A stretch of 64,000 nucleotides of DNA from Geminicoccaceae bacterium. Lineage in GTDB: Bacteria > Pseudomonadota > Alphaproteobacteria > Geminicoccales > Geminicoccaceae. Shown here in pieces: positions 25,866 to 36,895 of this stretch (positions within the stretch are counted from its first letter, which is position 1; every line of letters begins with the position of its first letter). The stretch lies in NCBI GenBank assembly GCA_028279345.1, contig JANQNY010000006.1:62001-126000 (forward strand). Reading direction: 5' to 3'. Under the pieces are notes generated by a model. It saw only the letters and a program-made list of their open reading frames with translations. It made no database searches and was not told the origin of the DNA. A program made the translations under genes and the position numbers.

Positions 25866-26798
25866 CTAAGGAGCAAGAGCGGTTTCGCACTTCGCGCCTA
25901 GATCGTCACGTTTGTTGTGGCCCACCTCGCGGACAATGGCGCCAATCTGCATCAGCTGTTCGGCCAGGGGACTGGTCTTACGCCAGACCATGCCTACCGC
26001 CCGCGAGGGACTCGGCGGCGCGAACCGCGCGACCGACACGCGCGCCGAGCGCGTTTCCAACGACAAGGCCATCTCAGGAATGAGCGTCAGTCCGATACCG
26101 GCCCCGACCATCTGCACCAGGGTCGAGAGCGAACTACCTTCGATTAGATAGCGTGGCGACGCCGTCGCCATTCCGCAGAAGGATAGTGCCTGATCGCGAA
26201 AGCAGTGGCCCTCTTCGAGCAAGAGCAAGCGCATCCTTCGCAGATTTTCGGGGCTCGGTATGGGTTTGTCGGCATCTTGTGGCGGCCTCACGAGCACGAA
26301 GTCTTCCTCGAAGAGAGCGAACTCCTGAAGTGCCGGTTCCGATATCGGCAAGGCGACGATCGCCGCGTCGAGACGAGACTGCAAGAGATCGTCGATCAAG
26401 GCCCGGGTCACGGATTCCCGCGGTTGGACCTCAAGCGCCGGCCATCGCGCCGAAAGGGCCTTGATCATGTCGGGAAGAAGATAGGGTGCCACCGTCGGAA
26501 TGACGCCAAGGCGGAGCCTGCCAGCTAGAGGATCCTGAGCGGCACGCACGAGGTCTTCCAGTTCATCGACCTCGAGCAAGATCTTGCGGGCCCGTACCAG
26601 GAAATCCTCGCCGAGCGTCGTCAGCCGCCGCTGGCGCGACGCGCGCTCGACAAGCGGAGCGCCGAGCATCGTCTCCAGTTCCTTGATCTGGAGGGATAGC
26701 GCCGGCTGCGTGATGGCGCAGGCCGCAGCGGCACGGCCGAAATGCCCATGCCTTGCGAGCGCGTCGAAGTAGCGAAGGTGCTTCAGGGTCAGCGCCAT
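25866..26798 (-). CDS. oxyR: OxyR, peroxide-sensing LysR-type regulator
   Basis: The 310-residue protein has an N-terminal LysR helix-turn-helix (MALTLKHLRYFDALARHGHF, then AAAACAITQPALSLQIKELE). Its effector domain carries Cys199 and Cys208 in EEGHCFRDQALSFCGM, the same spacing and numbering as the peroxide-reactive pair of E. coli OxyR. On oxidation the pair forms a disulfide and activates catalase genes. It is divergent from katG with 115 bases between starts, the usual arrangement for control of katG and of itself. Confidence 0.95.
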   Translation of the reverse strand: MALTLKHLRYFDALARHGHFGRAAAACAITQPALSLQIKELETMLGAPLVERASRQRRLTTLGEDFLVRARKILLEVDELEDLVRAAQDPLAGRLRLGVIPTVAPYLLPDMIKALSARWPALEVQPRESVTRALIDDLLQSRLDAAIVALPISEPALQEFALFEEDFVLVRPPQDADKPIPSPENLRRMRLLLLEEGHCFRDQALSFCGMATASPRYLIEGSSLSTLVQMVGAGIGLTLIPEMALSLETRSARVSVARFAPPSPSRAVGMVWRKTSPLAEQLMQIGAIVREVGHNKRDDLGAKCETALAP

Positions 26799-29094
<2,296 letters not shown>

Positions 29095-29106
29095 GACGAT
29101 CTCCCT

Positions 29107-29129
29107 CCGGGCAGGTCTTTCCTGCCCGG
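29107..29129 (+). terminator. Hairpin after katG, possible terminator
   Basis: A perfect nine-pair GC-rich stem (CCGGGCAGG with CCTGCCCGG) closes on a TCTTT loop, 12 bases after the katG stop. No T-run follows, so it may stabilise the mRNA end rather than terminate by itself. Confidence 0.5.
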
Positions 29130-29584
29130 AAACCTCCTCGAGCGGCGTCGCCCGTTACGACCAAAGGGAAGTCGAACCGATCGCGCTCCGGGCCTGAACA
29201 CGTGGCTGACGCGTTGACGGGCGGGTCTCGCCGTCGACCCACAGAACGCCGCGGTTGGCGCGGCCTACCGCATCGACTCGGCTGGCTTCGTGCCACCCTG
29301 CAGAGGGCCGATCCCGGCCATGCGCGCATTGGCGACCTGATGGCCGAGCAGGACGTCTACGATGTCCGGCAGTTTGCGAAAGACAATGGCTCACTCCTCC
29401 GCAAGCTACCGTCAACCACGTCCGCACTTCGACTGAGCCTGGTCGCTCTGCCGCTCCGCGCTGGGTGGCTCACATCACCCAGTCTTGGAACCAGCGGACC
29501 TCGGCTCAGTAGCCGATGCAGCGCTCCACAAGCCGTCTTGCAGATGCCGACGATCAAACAACGGCGGCGAGACGGCAGCCCGCG
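29130..29584 (+). other. Gene-free stretch between katG and ferritin gene
   Basis: Frames here lack recognisable motifs. One plus-strand frame reads HARIGDLMAEQDVYDVRQFA near 29318-29380 but has no start and no known relative; it may be decayed sequence. No repeat was detected. Confidence 0.4.
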
Positions 29585-30097
29585 TTAGTGGTCCGCGGCT
29601 GCGGCGAGCTTGGCGACCTCGTTGTCGATGTGCATGAGCTTGTGCGGGCCTTCGCCGATGAGGTCCAGCCGCGCCACGAGTTGACGCAACAGCATCTCCT
29701 CCTCGCGCTGCTCGGCAACGAAGTAGTTCAGAAAGTCCACCGTGCTCAGGTCGCCGGCGGCCTCGGCTTCCTTCACCGCTGCGAAGTAGCGCCGCGTCAC
29801 GAGCTGTTCGTGTGCGAACGCCGCGTGGAACACGCCTTCGATCTCGTTGGCGTCGATCTGCGGTTCTGCCAGCTCTTCGAACTGCGCCGGGAGGTCGACG
29901 TCGATGAGGTACTGCAGCACCTTGCGCATGTGCGCCATTTCTTCGTCGGCATGGTGCATAAAGAAGCGCGTGCAACCCGGCAGCTGGGCCTGCGCGCACC
30001 AGGCCGCCGCCTGGAAATACATGTGCGCCGCCTCCAGCTCACCATTCATCAACTTGTTAAGCGTCGCCGCCATCGGCTCGGTTCCAGTTACCGCCAT
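29585..30097 (-). CDS. Ferritin (non-haem, FtnA type)
   Basis: The 170-residue four-helix protein starts MAVTGTEPMAATLNKLMNGE. Ferroxidase ligands are visible as Glu in NGELEAAHMYFQ, Glu/His in HHADEEMAHMRKVL, Glu in AAFAHEQLVTRR, and Glu in FVAEQREEEML. It stores iron as ferric mineral in the cytosol. Being next to katG/oxyR it probably limits Fenton chemistry. A longer frame starts at 30187, but the start at 30097 has TGAGGA upstream and gives the family N-terminus. A copy of its 3' end lies at 25308-25373. Confidence 0.9.
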   Translation of the reverse strand: MAVTGTEPMAATLNKLMNGELEAAHMYFQAAAWCAQAQLPGCTRFFMHHADEEMAHMRKVLQYLIDVDLPAQFEELAEPQIDANEIEGVFHAAFAHEQLVTRRYFAAVKEAEAAGDLSTVDFLNYFVAEQREEEMLLRQLVARLDLIGEGPHKLMHIDNEVAKLAAAADH

Positions 30098-30276
30098 GTC
30101 CGTCCTCAATCGTCCGCTGCCCCAGCCGTGGTAGCTGCGGCGCGGCGGACGAGCAACAAGGAGGTGACCCAAAAGTCCTATCTCCATGCCGAAGCCGGCT
30201 CGTACCTCCGCCGGGACCGGCGAGCGAAACGCCGCTCGTGCGGGCGCGCTGTCGTCGGTGCAGGCCCAGCCCGACC

Positions 30277-31011
30277 TCAGCGAGCGACCGCAATCTGCTC
30301 GCTCCGGCGCACTGGCTTCTTACCGCTCACCGAGCTGCGCGCGGCAAGCCGGCGCTCGGCCAGGCGGATGGCCTGGGTGACGCAGAAGTTGATCGCGAGG
30401 TAGAGGGCGCCGGCGACGATGAAGACCTCAACGGGTCGGAAGGTGGACGCGATGATCGTCTTGGCGATGCCGGTGATCTCGAGGATCGTGATCGTGGAGG
30501 CCAGCGAGCTGGCCTTCACCATCAAGATCACCTCATTGCCGTAGGCAGGCAGCGCCTGGCGGATGGCGATCGGGAAGGTGACGCGGCGGAAGAGCTGCAG
30601 CGCCGACATGCCGACGGCGCGGCCAGCCTCGATCTCGCCTCGCGGCACGGACTGAATGCCGCCCCTGATGATCTCGCTGGTGTAGGCCGCCGTGTTGAAG
30701 GTGAGTGCCAGCACCGCGCAGAACCAGGCGTCGCGGAAGAACACCCACAAACCCACATCCTCAAGAAAGGGCCTGAACTGTCCGGAGCCGTAGTAGATCA
30801 GGAAGATCTGGACCAGCAGCGGCGTGCTCCGGAAAACGTAGACGAAGCCGTAGGCGAACCCGCTGGCCAAGGAGTTTGCGCTGAGCCGCATGAGGGCGAC
30901 GAGGACGGCGAGGACAAAGCCGAGCGCGAGCGACTGCGCGACCAGAAGCAGCGTCGTCGGGAGGCCGGCGGCGATCTGCGGGATGATGCGGGCGAGGAAT
31001 TCGAAGTCCAT
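30277..31011 (-). CDS. Polar amino-acid ABC transporter permease (HisM-like)
   Basis: The 244-residue protein starts MDFEFLARIIPQIAAGLPTT and has the His/Glu/Gln/Arg permease pattern: VYVFRSTPLLVQIFLIYYG, TAAYTSEIIRGGIQSVPRGEIEAGRAVGMSA (coupling loop) and a C-terminal ALYLAINFCVTQAIRLAERR. It overlaps the companion permease by one base (TGATG) and is last in a four-gene operon running from 33384 leftwards. Confidence 0.92.
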   Translation of the reverse strand: MDFEFLARIIPQIAAGLPTTLLLVAQSLALGFVLAVLVALMRLSANSLASGFAYGFVYVFRSTPLLVQIFLIYYGSGQFRPFLEDVGLWVFFRDAWFCAVLALTFNTAAYTSEIIRGGIQSVPRGEIEAGRAVGMSALQLFRRVTFPIAIRQALPAYGNEVILMVKASSLASTITILEITGIAKTIIASTFRPVEVFIVAGALYLAINFCVTQAIRLAERRLAARSSVSGKKPVRRSEQIAVAR

Positions 31012-31721
31012 CAGGCGCGCCTCACCCCTTTGTTGGCCCAGCGTTCCGCCTGATCGAAGCCGCGGTTCGACAGCGAGGTGAGCCCCAGATAGAGCAAGGC
31101 CGCGACCAGGTAGAAGGTGAAGGGCTCCTTGGTGGAGCCCGCGGCGATCGCCGCCTGGCGCATGATCTCGACAAGCCCGATCACTGAAATGAGCGAGGTG
31201 TCCTTGAGGGTGAACTGCCAGACATTGCCGAGGCCAGGCAGCGCGAAGCGGGCGACCTGCGGAACGAGCACGCGCCAGAAGCGCTGGCTCCCGTTCATGC
31301 CGACGGCGGTCGCGGCCTCGAGCTGCCCCTTTGGCACGACCTGCACAGCGCCGCGGATCACCTCCGCCGAATATGCGCCCGCGCTGATGGCAAGGCAGAT
31401 CGTGCCGGTGAGGAAAATCGGCAGATCGAAATAGCCCTCATAGCCGAACATGCCCGACGCGATCGCGCGCAGCGCCGTGCCGCCACCGAAGAAGACGAGA
31501 TAGATGACGAGCAACTCGGGAATGCCACGGACCACCGTGGTGTAAGCCTCGGCGAACCAGCGGAGCGGCGGCACGGCCGAGAGCTTCATCGCCGCGAGGC
31601 CTGCGCCGATGACGATACCGAGCGCGTAGGCGGCGATGGCGACGAGGAGTGTGACCACGGCCCCCCGTGCCATCTGATCGCCCCACCCGGCGTCGCCCCA
31701 GGCGAGGAGCGAGAGGTCCAA
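31011..31721 (-). CDS. Polar amino-acid ABC transporter permease (HisQ-like)
   Basis: The 236-residue protein has the same permease pattern: YTTVVRGIPELLVIYLVFFG, GAYSAEVIRGAVQVVPKGQLEAATAVGMNG and TLKDTSLISVIGLVEIMRQA. The insertion GGTALRAIASGMFGYEGYFD resembles the octopine/nopaline and histidine (OccQ/HisQ) branch. It pairs with the HisM-like permease. Confidence 0.92.
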   Translation of the reverse strand: MDLSLLAWGDAGWGDQMARGAVVTLLVAIAAYALGIVIGAGLAAMKLSAVPPLRWFAEAYTTVVRGIPELLVIYLVFFGGGTALRAIASGMFGYEGYFDLPIFLTGTICLAISAGAYSAEVIRGAVQVVPKGQLEAATAVGMNGSQRFWRVLVPQVARFALPGLGNVWQFTLKDTSLISVIGLVEIMRQAAIAAGSTKEPFTFYLVAALLYLGLTSLSNRGFDQAERWANKGVRRA

Positions 31722-31744
31722 GGCGGCGTGCCGCGCTCAGCGCG

Positions 31745-32587
31745 TCAGTGCGTGGCGGCGCTGTCGAAGCCGAACCACTTGACGGTGAGCTCACTCACCG
31801 TGCCGTCCTCGAGCGCGGACTGAATGGCGGCGTTGAACTTCTCGACCAGCGCCTCGTCCTCCTGGCGGATGCCGACACCCACGCCCTCGCCGAAGATGCC
31901 GCCCGAGAAGCCCGGCCCGGCGCGAGCGAAGTCGTCGCCGGCTTCGCCCTCCATCAGCGGCTGCCAAGCGCTCTGATCGGCGAGCGCCGCATCGATGCGG
32001 CCCGCCTGCAGGTCGAGGTCAAGGTTCTCCTGCGTGTCGTAGGTGCGGACGGTGATCGTGTCGCCCAGATACTCGCGGAGGAAGTTCTCGTGGATGGTCG
32101 CCGTCTGCACGCCGACTGCGAGGCCGTCCGTAAGCTCCTTGAGCTGATCGATCAGCGCTTGCTCCTCAGGCGTGACCTCGGCCATGTCGATGCGCACCTC
32201 CGGCAGGCCGGCCTCGACGAGGTCGCTTTCCTTGGCGGCGACGAAGATCGCGGGCGTCGTGGCATAGGCGCGCGTGAAGCTGATCACCTCCTTGCGCTCG
32301 TCGGTGATCGACATGCCGGCCATGATGGCGTCGTAGCGACCGGCCTGCAGCGCCGGGATGATGCCGTCCCACGCCTGGGGGATGAGCTCACAATCGGCGT
32401 CCATGCGCGCGCAGAGCTCGCTCACCAGCTCCACCTCGAAACCGTCCAGTTCACCGGCGGCATTGGTGAAGTTCCAGGGCGCGTAGGCACCTTCGGTGGC
32501 GACACGGATCGTGCTCCAGTCTTGCGCAGTGACCTGGCCCGCAACGAACAGTCCAGCAGCAAGCGTAACGAGGGCGGTAGAGCGCAT
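31745..32587 (-). CDS. Polar amino-acid ABC transporter periplasmic binding protein
   Basis: The 280-residue protein has a signal peptide (MRSTALVTLAAGLFVAGQVTAQ) and the family-3 binding fold: IRVATEGAYAPWNFTNAAGELDGFEVELVSELC, WDGIIPALQAGRYDAIMAGMSITDERKEVISFT and GRIDAALADQSAW. Members of the HisJ/ArgT/OccT type bind histidine, lysine, arginine or opines. Substrate cannot be fixed from sequence. The start at 32587 was chosen for the signal peptide. Confidence 0.92.
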   Translation of the reverse strand: MRSTALVTLAAGLFVAGQVTAQDWSTIRVATEGAYAPWNFTNAAGELDGFEVELVSELCARMDADCELIPQAWDGIIPALQAGRYDAIMAGMSITDERKEVISFTRAYATTPAIFVAAKESDLVEAGLPEVRIDMAEVTPEEQALIDQLKELTDGLAVGVQTATIHENFLREYLGDTITVRTYDTQENLDLDLQAGRIDAALADQSAWQPLMEGEAGDDFARAGPGFSGGIFGEGVGVGIRQEDEALVEKFNAAIQSALEDGTVSELTVKWFGFDSAATH

Positions 32588-32604
32588 TTCTTGGTTCTCC
32601 CAGA

Positions 32605-33384
32605 TTAGAGGGCACTGGCCAAAAAGCGTCGGCAACGCTCGCTCTGCGGGTTGCCGAACAGCTCGGCCGGGCTGTTTTCCTCCTCCACTCGGCCATCGGC
32701 AAGGAAGAGGACTCGGGACGAGACCTCGCGGGCGAAACCCATCTCGTGGGTGACGACGATCATCGTGCGTCCTTCCGCAGCCAGATCACGCATCACCTTG
32801 AGCACCTCGCCGACGAGTTCGGGATCGAGCGCCGATGTGGGCTCGTCGAAGAGCAGCACCTGCGGCTGCATGCAGAGTGCCCGGGCGATGGCAACGCGCT
32901 GCTGCTGGCCACCCGAGAGCTCGACGGGATAGCCGTGGCGCTTCTCGGCGATGCCCACTTTTTCGAGCAGGTCGACCGCTCGGTCGTGCACCTCCTGCTT
33001 GGGGTGGCGCAGGACGGTGAGCGGCCCCTCCATCACGTTCTGCAGGACGGTCATGTGCGACCAGAGATTGAAGCTCTGGAAGACCATGCCGAGCTTCGAG
33101 CGGATGCGGGAGAGCTGCCCGTGGTCGCCGATCATCGGCTGGCCAAGCCGGTTCTGCTTGATGCGGATCTCCTCACCACCGACGACGATGCGACCCGCAT
33201 CCGGCGTCTCGAGGAAGTTGATGCAACGGAGGAAGGTGCTCTTCCCCGAGCCCGAGGCGCCGATGATCGAGATGACGTCCTCGCGCTCGGCGGTGAGCGA
33301 GATGCCCTTCAGGACCTCGAGACTGCCGAAGTGCTTGTGGATGTCCTCCGCGACCAGCGCGGCCGTGCCGTTCGGCGTTGTCAT
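32605..33384 (-). CDS. Polar amino-acid ABC transporter ATPase (HisP-like)
   Basis: The 259-residue ATPase has Walker A GASGSGKSTFLRC, Q-loop VFQSFNLWSHMT, signature LSGGQQQRVAIARAL, Walker B VLLFDEPTSALD and H-loop VTHEMGFAREV. The insert GEEIRIKQNRLGQPMIGDHG is typical of the HisP/OccP branch. It is the first gene of the operon; the binding-protein gene follows 17 bases later. Confidence 0.94.
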   Translation of the reverse strand: MTTPNGTAALVAEDIHKHFGSLEVLKGISLTAEREDVISIIGASGSGKSTFLRCINFLETPDAGRIVVGGEEIRIKQNRLGQPMIGDHGQLSRIRSKLGMVFQSFNLWSHMTVLQNVMEGPLTVLRHPKQEVHDRAVDLLEKVGIAEKRHGYPVELSGGQQQRVAIARALCMQPQVLLFDEPTSALDPELVGEVLKVMRDLAAEGRTMIVVTHEMGFAREVSSRVLFLADGRVEEENSPAELFGNPQSERCRRFLASAL

Positions 33385-33604
33385 GCGACGTCAGACCGTT
33401 GCCAAGCTCGGGACGCTAGCGGCCATGCCACCGCCCGACAAGCGCCAGGCCGCCGCGGCCATCGCGACGCCGGTGCGAGGCGTCGCTTGAACGTCCGGTG
33501 CCGCGCGCCGATCTTCGTCATGCTGCCCATCGTTCGGAAAATCGCGTCGTGCCCATCCGAGCAACCGCCTGCCAAGCACACAGATCCGTTGGCGGACGAT
33601 CGCG

Positions 33605-34774
33605 GTGAGCAATGACCCGCTTCGGTCGGCCGCCCCATCGGAAGACGAACTGCGGCACGCCATCCCAATCCGGGACTGGCTTGTCGGCGAGGCACGCTTC
33701 ATCGAGACCCCGGACGTCGCCGTCCTAGGCCTCGTAGAACGTTTGCACGCCATCGGCGTCCCAGTCGATCGCATGGCGAGCGCCATGCCCACCCTGCACG
33801 CCGAACGACGTGGTCTCGGCCGCATCTGGACCCGCGAGGACGGCGTTCGCGAGCTGCCCTATCCCTGGGGCCAGGAGGCCGAATACGAGGCGAGCCCCTA
33901 CTACGTTGCCCACCAGACCCGAGCCTGGGTCCGGCTGCGTCTCACGCTCGAGCCGGCGAGCCGGTTCGGGATCGCCCGCGACCTGAAGGCGGCGGGATAC
34001 ACCGACTATGTCTGCATCCCCATCTTCCTGCAGGACGGCGATCTCGCCGGCATGACCTTCGCGACGCAGCACGTTCAGGGCTTCAGCGACCATGATCTCG
34101 CGGTGTTGCGGACGATTGAGTCGGCCTGCGCGATCCTGTTCGACCTCAAGCGCAGCTGGCGCGTCGCACGCGAGACACTGCGGATGTATGTCGGCACCGA
34201 GCCGCGCGACCGGATCCTCTCGGGCCAGGTACAGCGGGGCGACACGATCCCGATTCGCGCGGCGATCCTGTTCGCCGACATGAGAGGCTTCACGGCCAGG
34301 TCGTCGCGGCTCGACGCGGCGGCCACGGTCGCACTCTTGAACCGGTTCTTCGATTGCGTCGTGCCGCCCATCGAAGCGGCGGGCGGCGAAGTGCTCAAGT
34401 ACCTGGGCGACGGCCTGCTCGCGATCGTCAACCGGCCGGATGACGCCGCAGCGTGTCGAGCGGCGCTGGAGGCTGCCATGGCCGCCAGGCGCGCCGTGGC
34501 CGCAAGCGGCGAGTTCGGCATGAAGCTCGCCCTGCACCACGGCGAGGTCGCCTATGGCAATATCGGCTCGGGTGCCCGGCTCGACTACACGGTCATCGGC
34601 CGCGACGTGAACATCACGAGCCGCCTCGCCGATCTGTGCGGCACGGCAGATGCCCCAATGGTCGCCTCGGCCGCCTTCGCGGCGCGGGTGGGCACACTCG
34701 ACGTGCGACCTCTAGGTCCCGTCACCCTGCGCGGTGTCAATGGCCCGGTCGACGTCGTCGCGTGGCGTGCTTAG
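33605..34774 (+). CDS. Class III adenylate/guanylate cyclase
   Basis: The 389-residue soluble protein has an N-terminal half (about 20-185) seen in many rhizobial-type cyclases (MPTLHAERRGLGRIW, then ASPYYVAHQTRAWVRLRL) with a GAF-like end (GYTDYVCIPIFLQDGDLAGMTF). The C-terminal catalytic domain has metal Asp225 (FADMRGFT) and Asp269 (LKYLGDG), the purine-contacting Lys265, and the transition-state pair in DVNITSRL. All core residues are present, so it should make cAMP, or possibly cGMP. GTG start; its signal and targets are unknown. Confidence 0.9.
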   Translation: MSNDPLRSAAPSEDELRHAIPIRDWLVGEARFIETPDVAVLGLVERLHAIGVPVDRMASAMPTLHAERRGLGRIWTREDGVRELPYPWGQEAEYEASPYYVAHQTRAWVRLRLTLEPASRFGIARDLKAAGYTDYVCIPIFLQDGDLAGMTFATQHVQGFSDHDLAVLRTIESACAILFDLKRSWRVARETLRMYVGTEPRDRILSGQVQRGDTIPIRAAILFADMRGFTARSSRLDAAATVALLNRFFDCVVPPIEAAGGEVLKYLGDGLLAIVNRPDDAAACRAALEAAMAARRAVAASGEFGMKLALHHGEVAYGNIGSGARLDYTVIGRDVNITSRLADLCGTADAPMVASAAFAARVGTLDVRPLGPVTLRGVNGPVDVVAWRA

Positions 34775-34834
34775 GCGTCGGCCACCGCGGCCCCACGACC
34801 CGCCTGCGTCAGCTTCGACGAGGAACGAGTACCT

Positions 34835-35284
34835 TTACTTACGTACGACCGACCATCGCACAATGCATGCGGCAACCACCACTTCCACCCAAGCTAGAGG
34901 CAGCGCGATAGACATGATCGGGCGGGTCGCGAGGTATATGTTGAACAGGCCCAGCCAAAAGACCCCGAATATGGTCAGCCAGACAAATGACCCTGCCAGC
35001 AGCGCCGTTTTTCTCGATACGCCGAACTGCACAAGCATGAGCCAAGACATGACTGTCGCTCAGAAAAACAGGATCGTGTCCCCAAGCCCCCAGATTAGGA
35101 ACACGGACACGTTCATCGGCGCTACTCCCGGCATCGTCGGCAACGCCTCGCGCATCATCGGCATTACAAACAAGAAATATCTGAATAGCTTAGAAAGATT
35201 GATCCACAGGATGTTGAGCCAACAAGCAAACCGAGATCGCCGCCGGGATAGTGGCGTGCGCGCGCCGACGTCCGCAACCGTCAT
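34835..35284 (-). pseudogene. Small membrane protein broken by an in-frame TGA
   Basis: A minus-strand frame from 35284 reads MTVADVGARTPLSRRR, then NVSVFLIWGLGDTILFF, and meets TGA at 35062-35060. The same frame continues open: ATVMSWLMLVQFGVSRKTAL, then a hydrophobic stretch through VFWLGLFNIYLATRPIMSIALPLAWVEVVV to 34835. Together the two parts look like a small multi-helix membrane protein of a kind I recall as uncharacterised in proteobacteria (about 110-140 residues). One point mutation (TGA from a sense codon) would explain the break; a sequencing error would too. The patch is AT-richer than its surroundings. Confidence 0.5.
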
Positions 35285-35517
35285 GACAGTCTGCTTTCGA
35301 GGCCACGCAGCAAGTCTACCGTAGCGGACCTGAGCGTATCCGCATCGCAGGTGACGCGAGATAACGCCCAGAGCCCCGTGGCAAACACGACGACGGTGCG
35401 CGCCATCCGCTTGATCTCCGCAAGCGCCGGAGCACCTGCGGCGCCCGCCGTGTTCCGCAGGACTGCAGCGAAGCCCCAGAGATCAACTAGCTGTCTCTCC
35501 GCGCGTCCGCTAAGCAC
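35281..35517 (-). CDS. Hypothetical protein coupled to the broken membrane gene
   Basis: A 78-residue frame starts MLSGRAERQLVDLWGFAAVL and ends TVDLLRGLESRLS. Its stop overlaps the start of the next frame (ATGA at 35284-35281), as in translationally coupled genes. It contains one weak hydrophobic segment (ARTVVVFATGLWAL). No family is recognised and it may be spurious or a remnant. Confidence 0.3.
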   Translation of the reverse strand: MLSGRAERQLVDLWGFAAVLRNTAGAAGAPALAEIKRMARTVVVFATGLWALSRVTCDADTLRSATVDLLRGLESRLS

Positions 35518-35558
35518 TCACTCAGAAACGTTGGTCGAGCTGATCGGGGAAAAAGACC

Positions 35559-36704
35559 ATGCGCAAGACCTTGCTCGGTGCCGCAGCCATCGCGCTCGCC
35601 GCCATCGGCCTCACCGCTGCTGCCACTGCACAACAGGCACCCGCGCTCTACCCCGGTGAGGTGATCCGCGAAGCGGCCGGATTTCCTGCAGTCACGTGGT
35701 TCGCGAAGGGCGATACGGCCAAGCCGCTCATCGTTTTCGTGCCCGGAGCGCACCATGCTGCGCGCGTTGCGTATGGTGGGCATGAGGGTGCCCGGTCGGA
35801 AGACTTCCTTGCTCACCATCTCGTCGACGCCGGCTACAGCGTGCTCGCCATCAGCTATCCCATCGCGCTCGCGCATGGCGGGCTTGAGACGAGCCATCCA
35901 GATTTCATGATCCGCGACTGGGGTGCGCAGACGGCAACCATTGCCAAAGAGACCATGGAGGCGGAGGGTCTCTCGAGCGCCATCGTGCTGGGCTGGTCCA
36001 TGGCCGGCAAGATTGCCCAATCTGTGCACGAAGCGATGCAGGACGCCGGGGTCGACCTCGAGTTCTACGTTTCGCTCGCCGCGACGCCGGCCTTGCCTGG
36101 CATGATCGCCATTACGCGTGAGTATCCGATGCTGGAGTCAGGCTACGCTGACCGGCGCAAGAACTTCGACGGCTGGTTCCGGCAGGTGGCCGCTCAGGGC
36201 GAGGCGGCGGGCCGGGAGATCGTGCCCGAGGACGTGTTCAAGAGCGCGTATCAGGGCGACATACCCATCAACCTACAAGGCTATGGGCAGCAGTTCCGCG
36301 ACGGCACCTTCGTGATGGATCGGATCGCCGCCATGGAGGACGCGAAGCCCTTCCACTTCGACAACTACCCGCTCGTGGGTGCGATCATCCCCAACGGCCG
36401 TGCCGACAAGCGGCACGCCATCGTCGATCAGGCCGCCTGGGGGCTCTACAACGCCAACACGCTCTACAAGCGCTATATGGCCGACGTCGACGTCGCGGCG
36501 CTGCCGGACGAGAGCTGGTCCGAGCTCACGGCGTTGGCGGACGATCTCGATGAGCGCTTGTCGCGGCGGGTGGACGGCAACCACTTCTTCTTCATGGGCG
36601 AGGCGGGCGCGAAAGCCACCGCTGAGGCGGTCGCCGAACTCCAAGCCGAGATCGACACGGTCAAGACGGAGCTCTCGGAACTCCTGGGCAAGCCGGTCGA
36701 CTGA
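35559..36704 (+). CDS. Exported alpha/beta-hydrolase-like protein
   Basis: The 381-residue product has a signal peptide (MRKTLLGAAAIALAAIGLTA, cleavage after the ATAQ region near residue 26). The mature part has a hydrolase-like core: PLIVFVPGAHHAARVAYGG, FLAHHLVDAGYSVLAISYP and a nucleophile-elbow motif GWSMAG near residue 147. A candidate acid/His pair may be in RVDGNHFFFMG near the end. No substrate is suggested by the neighbours. The C-terminal tail EAVAELQAEIDTVKTELSEL is predicted coiled coil. Confidence 0.75.
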   Translation: MRKTLLGAAAIALAAIGLTAAATAQQAPALYPGEVIREAAGFPAVTWFAKGDTAKPLIVFVPGAHHAARVAYGGHEGARSEDFLAHHLVDAGYSVLAISYPIALAHGGLETSHPDFMIRDWGAQTATIAKETMEAEGLSSAIVLGWSMAGKIAQSVHEAMQDAGVDLEFYVSLAATPALPGMIAITREYPMLESGYADRRKNFDGWFRQVAAQGEAAGREIVPEDVFKSAYQGDIPINLQGYGQQFRDGTFVMDRIAAMEDAKPFHFDNYPLVGAIIPNGRADKRHAIVDQAAWGLYNANTLYKRYMADVDVAALPDESWSELTALADDLDERLSRRVDGNHFFFMGEAGAKATAEAVAELQAEIDTVKTELSELLGKPVD

Positions 36705-36895
36705 GCCGCGGCCGGGTGGGCCAAGAGCGCCGGCATGGTGGCCAGACAACGCATCGTGACCGACAAGACCGGCTGCCGCCGTCAACACGGCGCAGCCGAC
36801 CTCGGAGACGCGGGCTAAGTGCCGTTTAGCTCTTGAGCACCGACCTTTCCAGGCTGCCTGCGGTTTGGGATGCAGCGTCTGAAGGTGTCGCGCGA

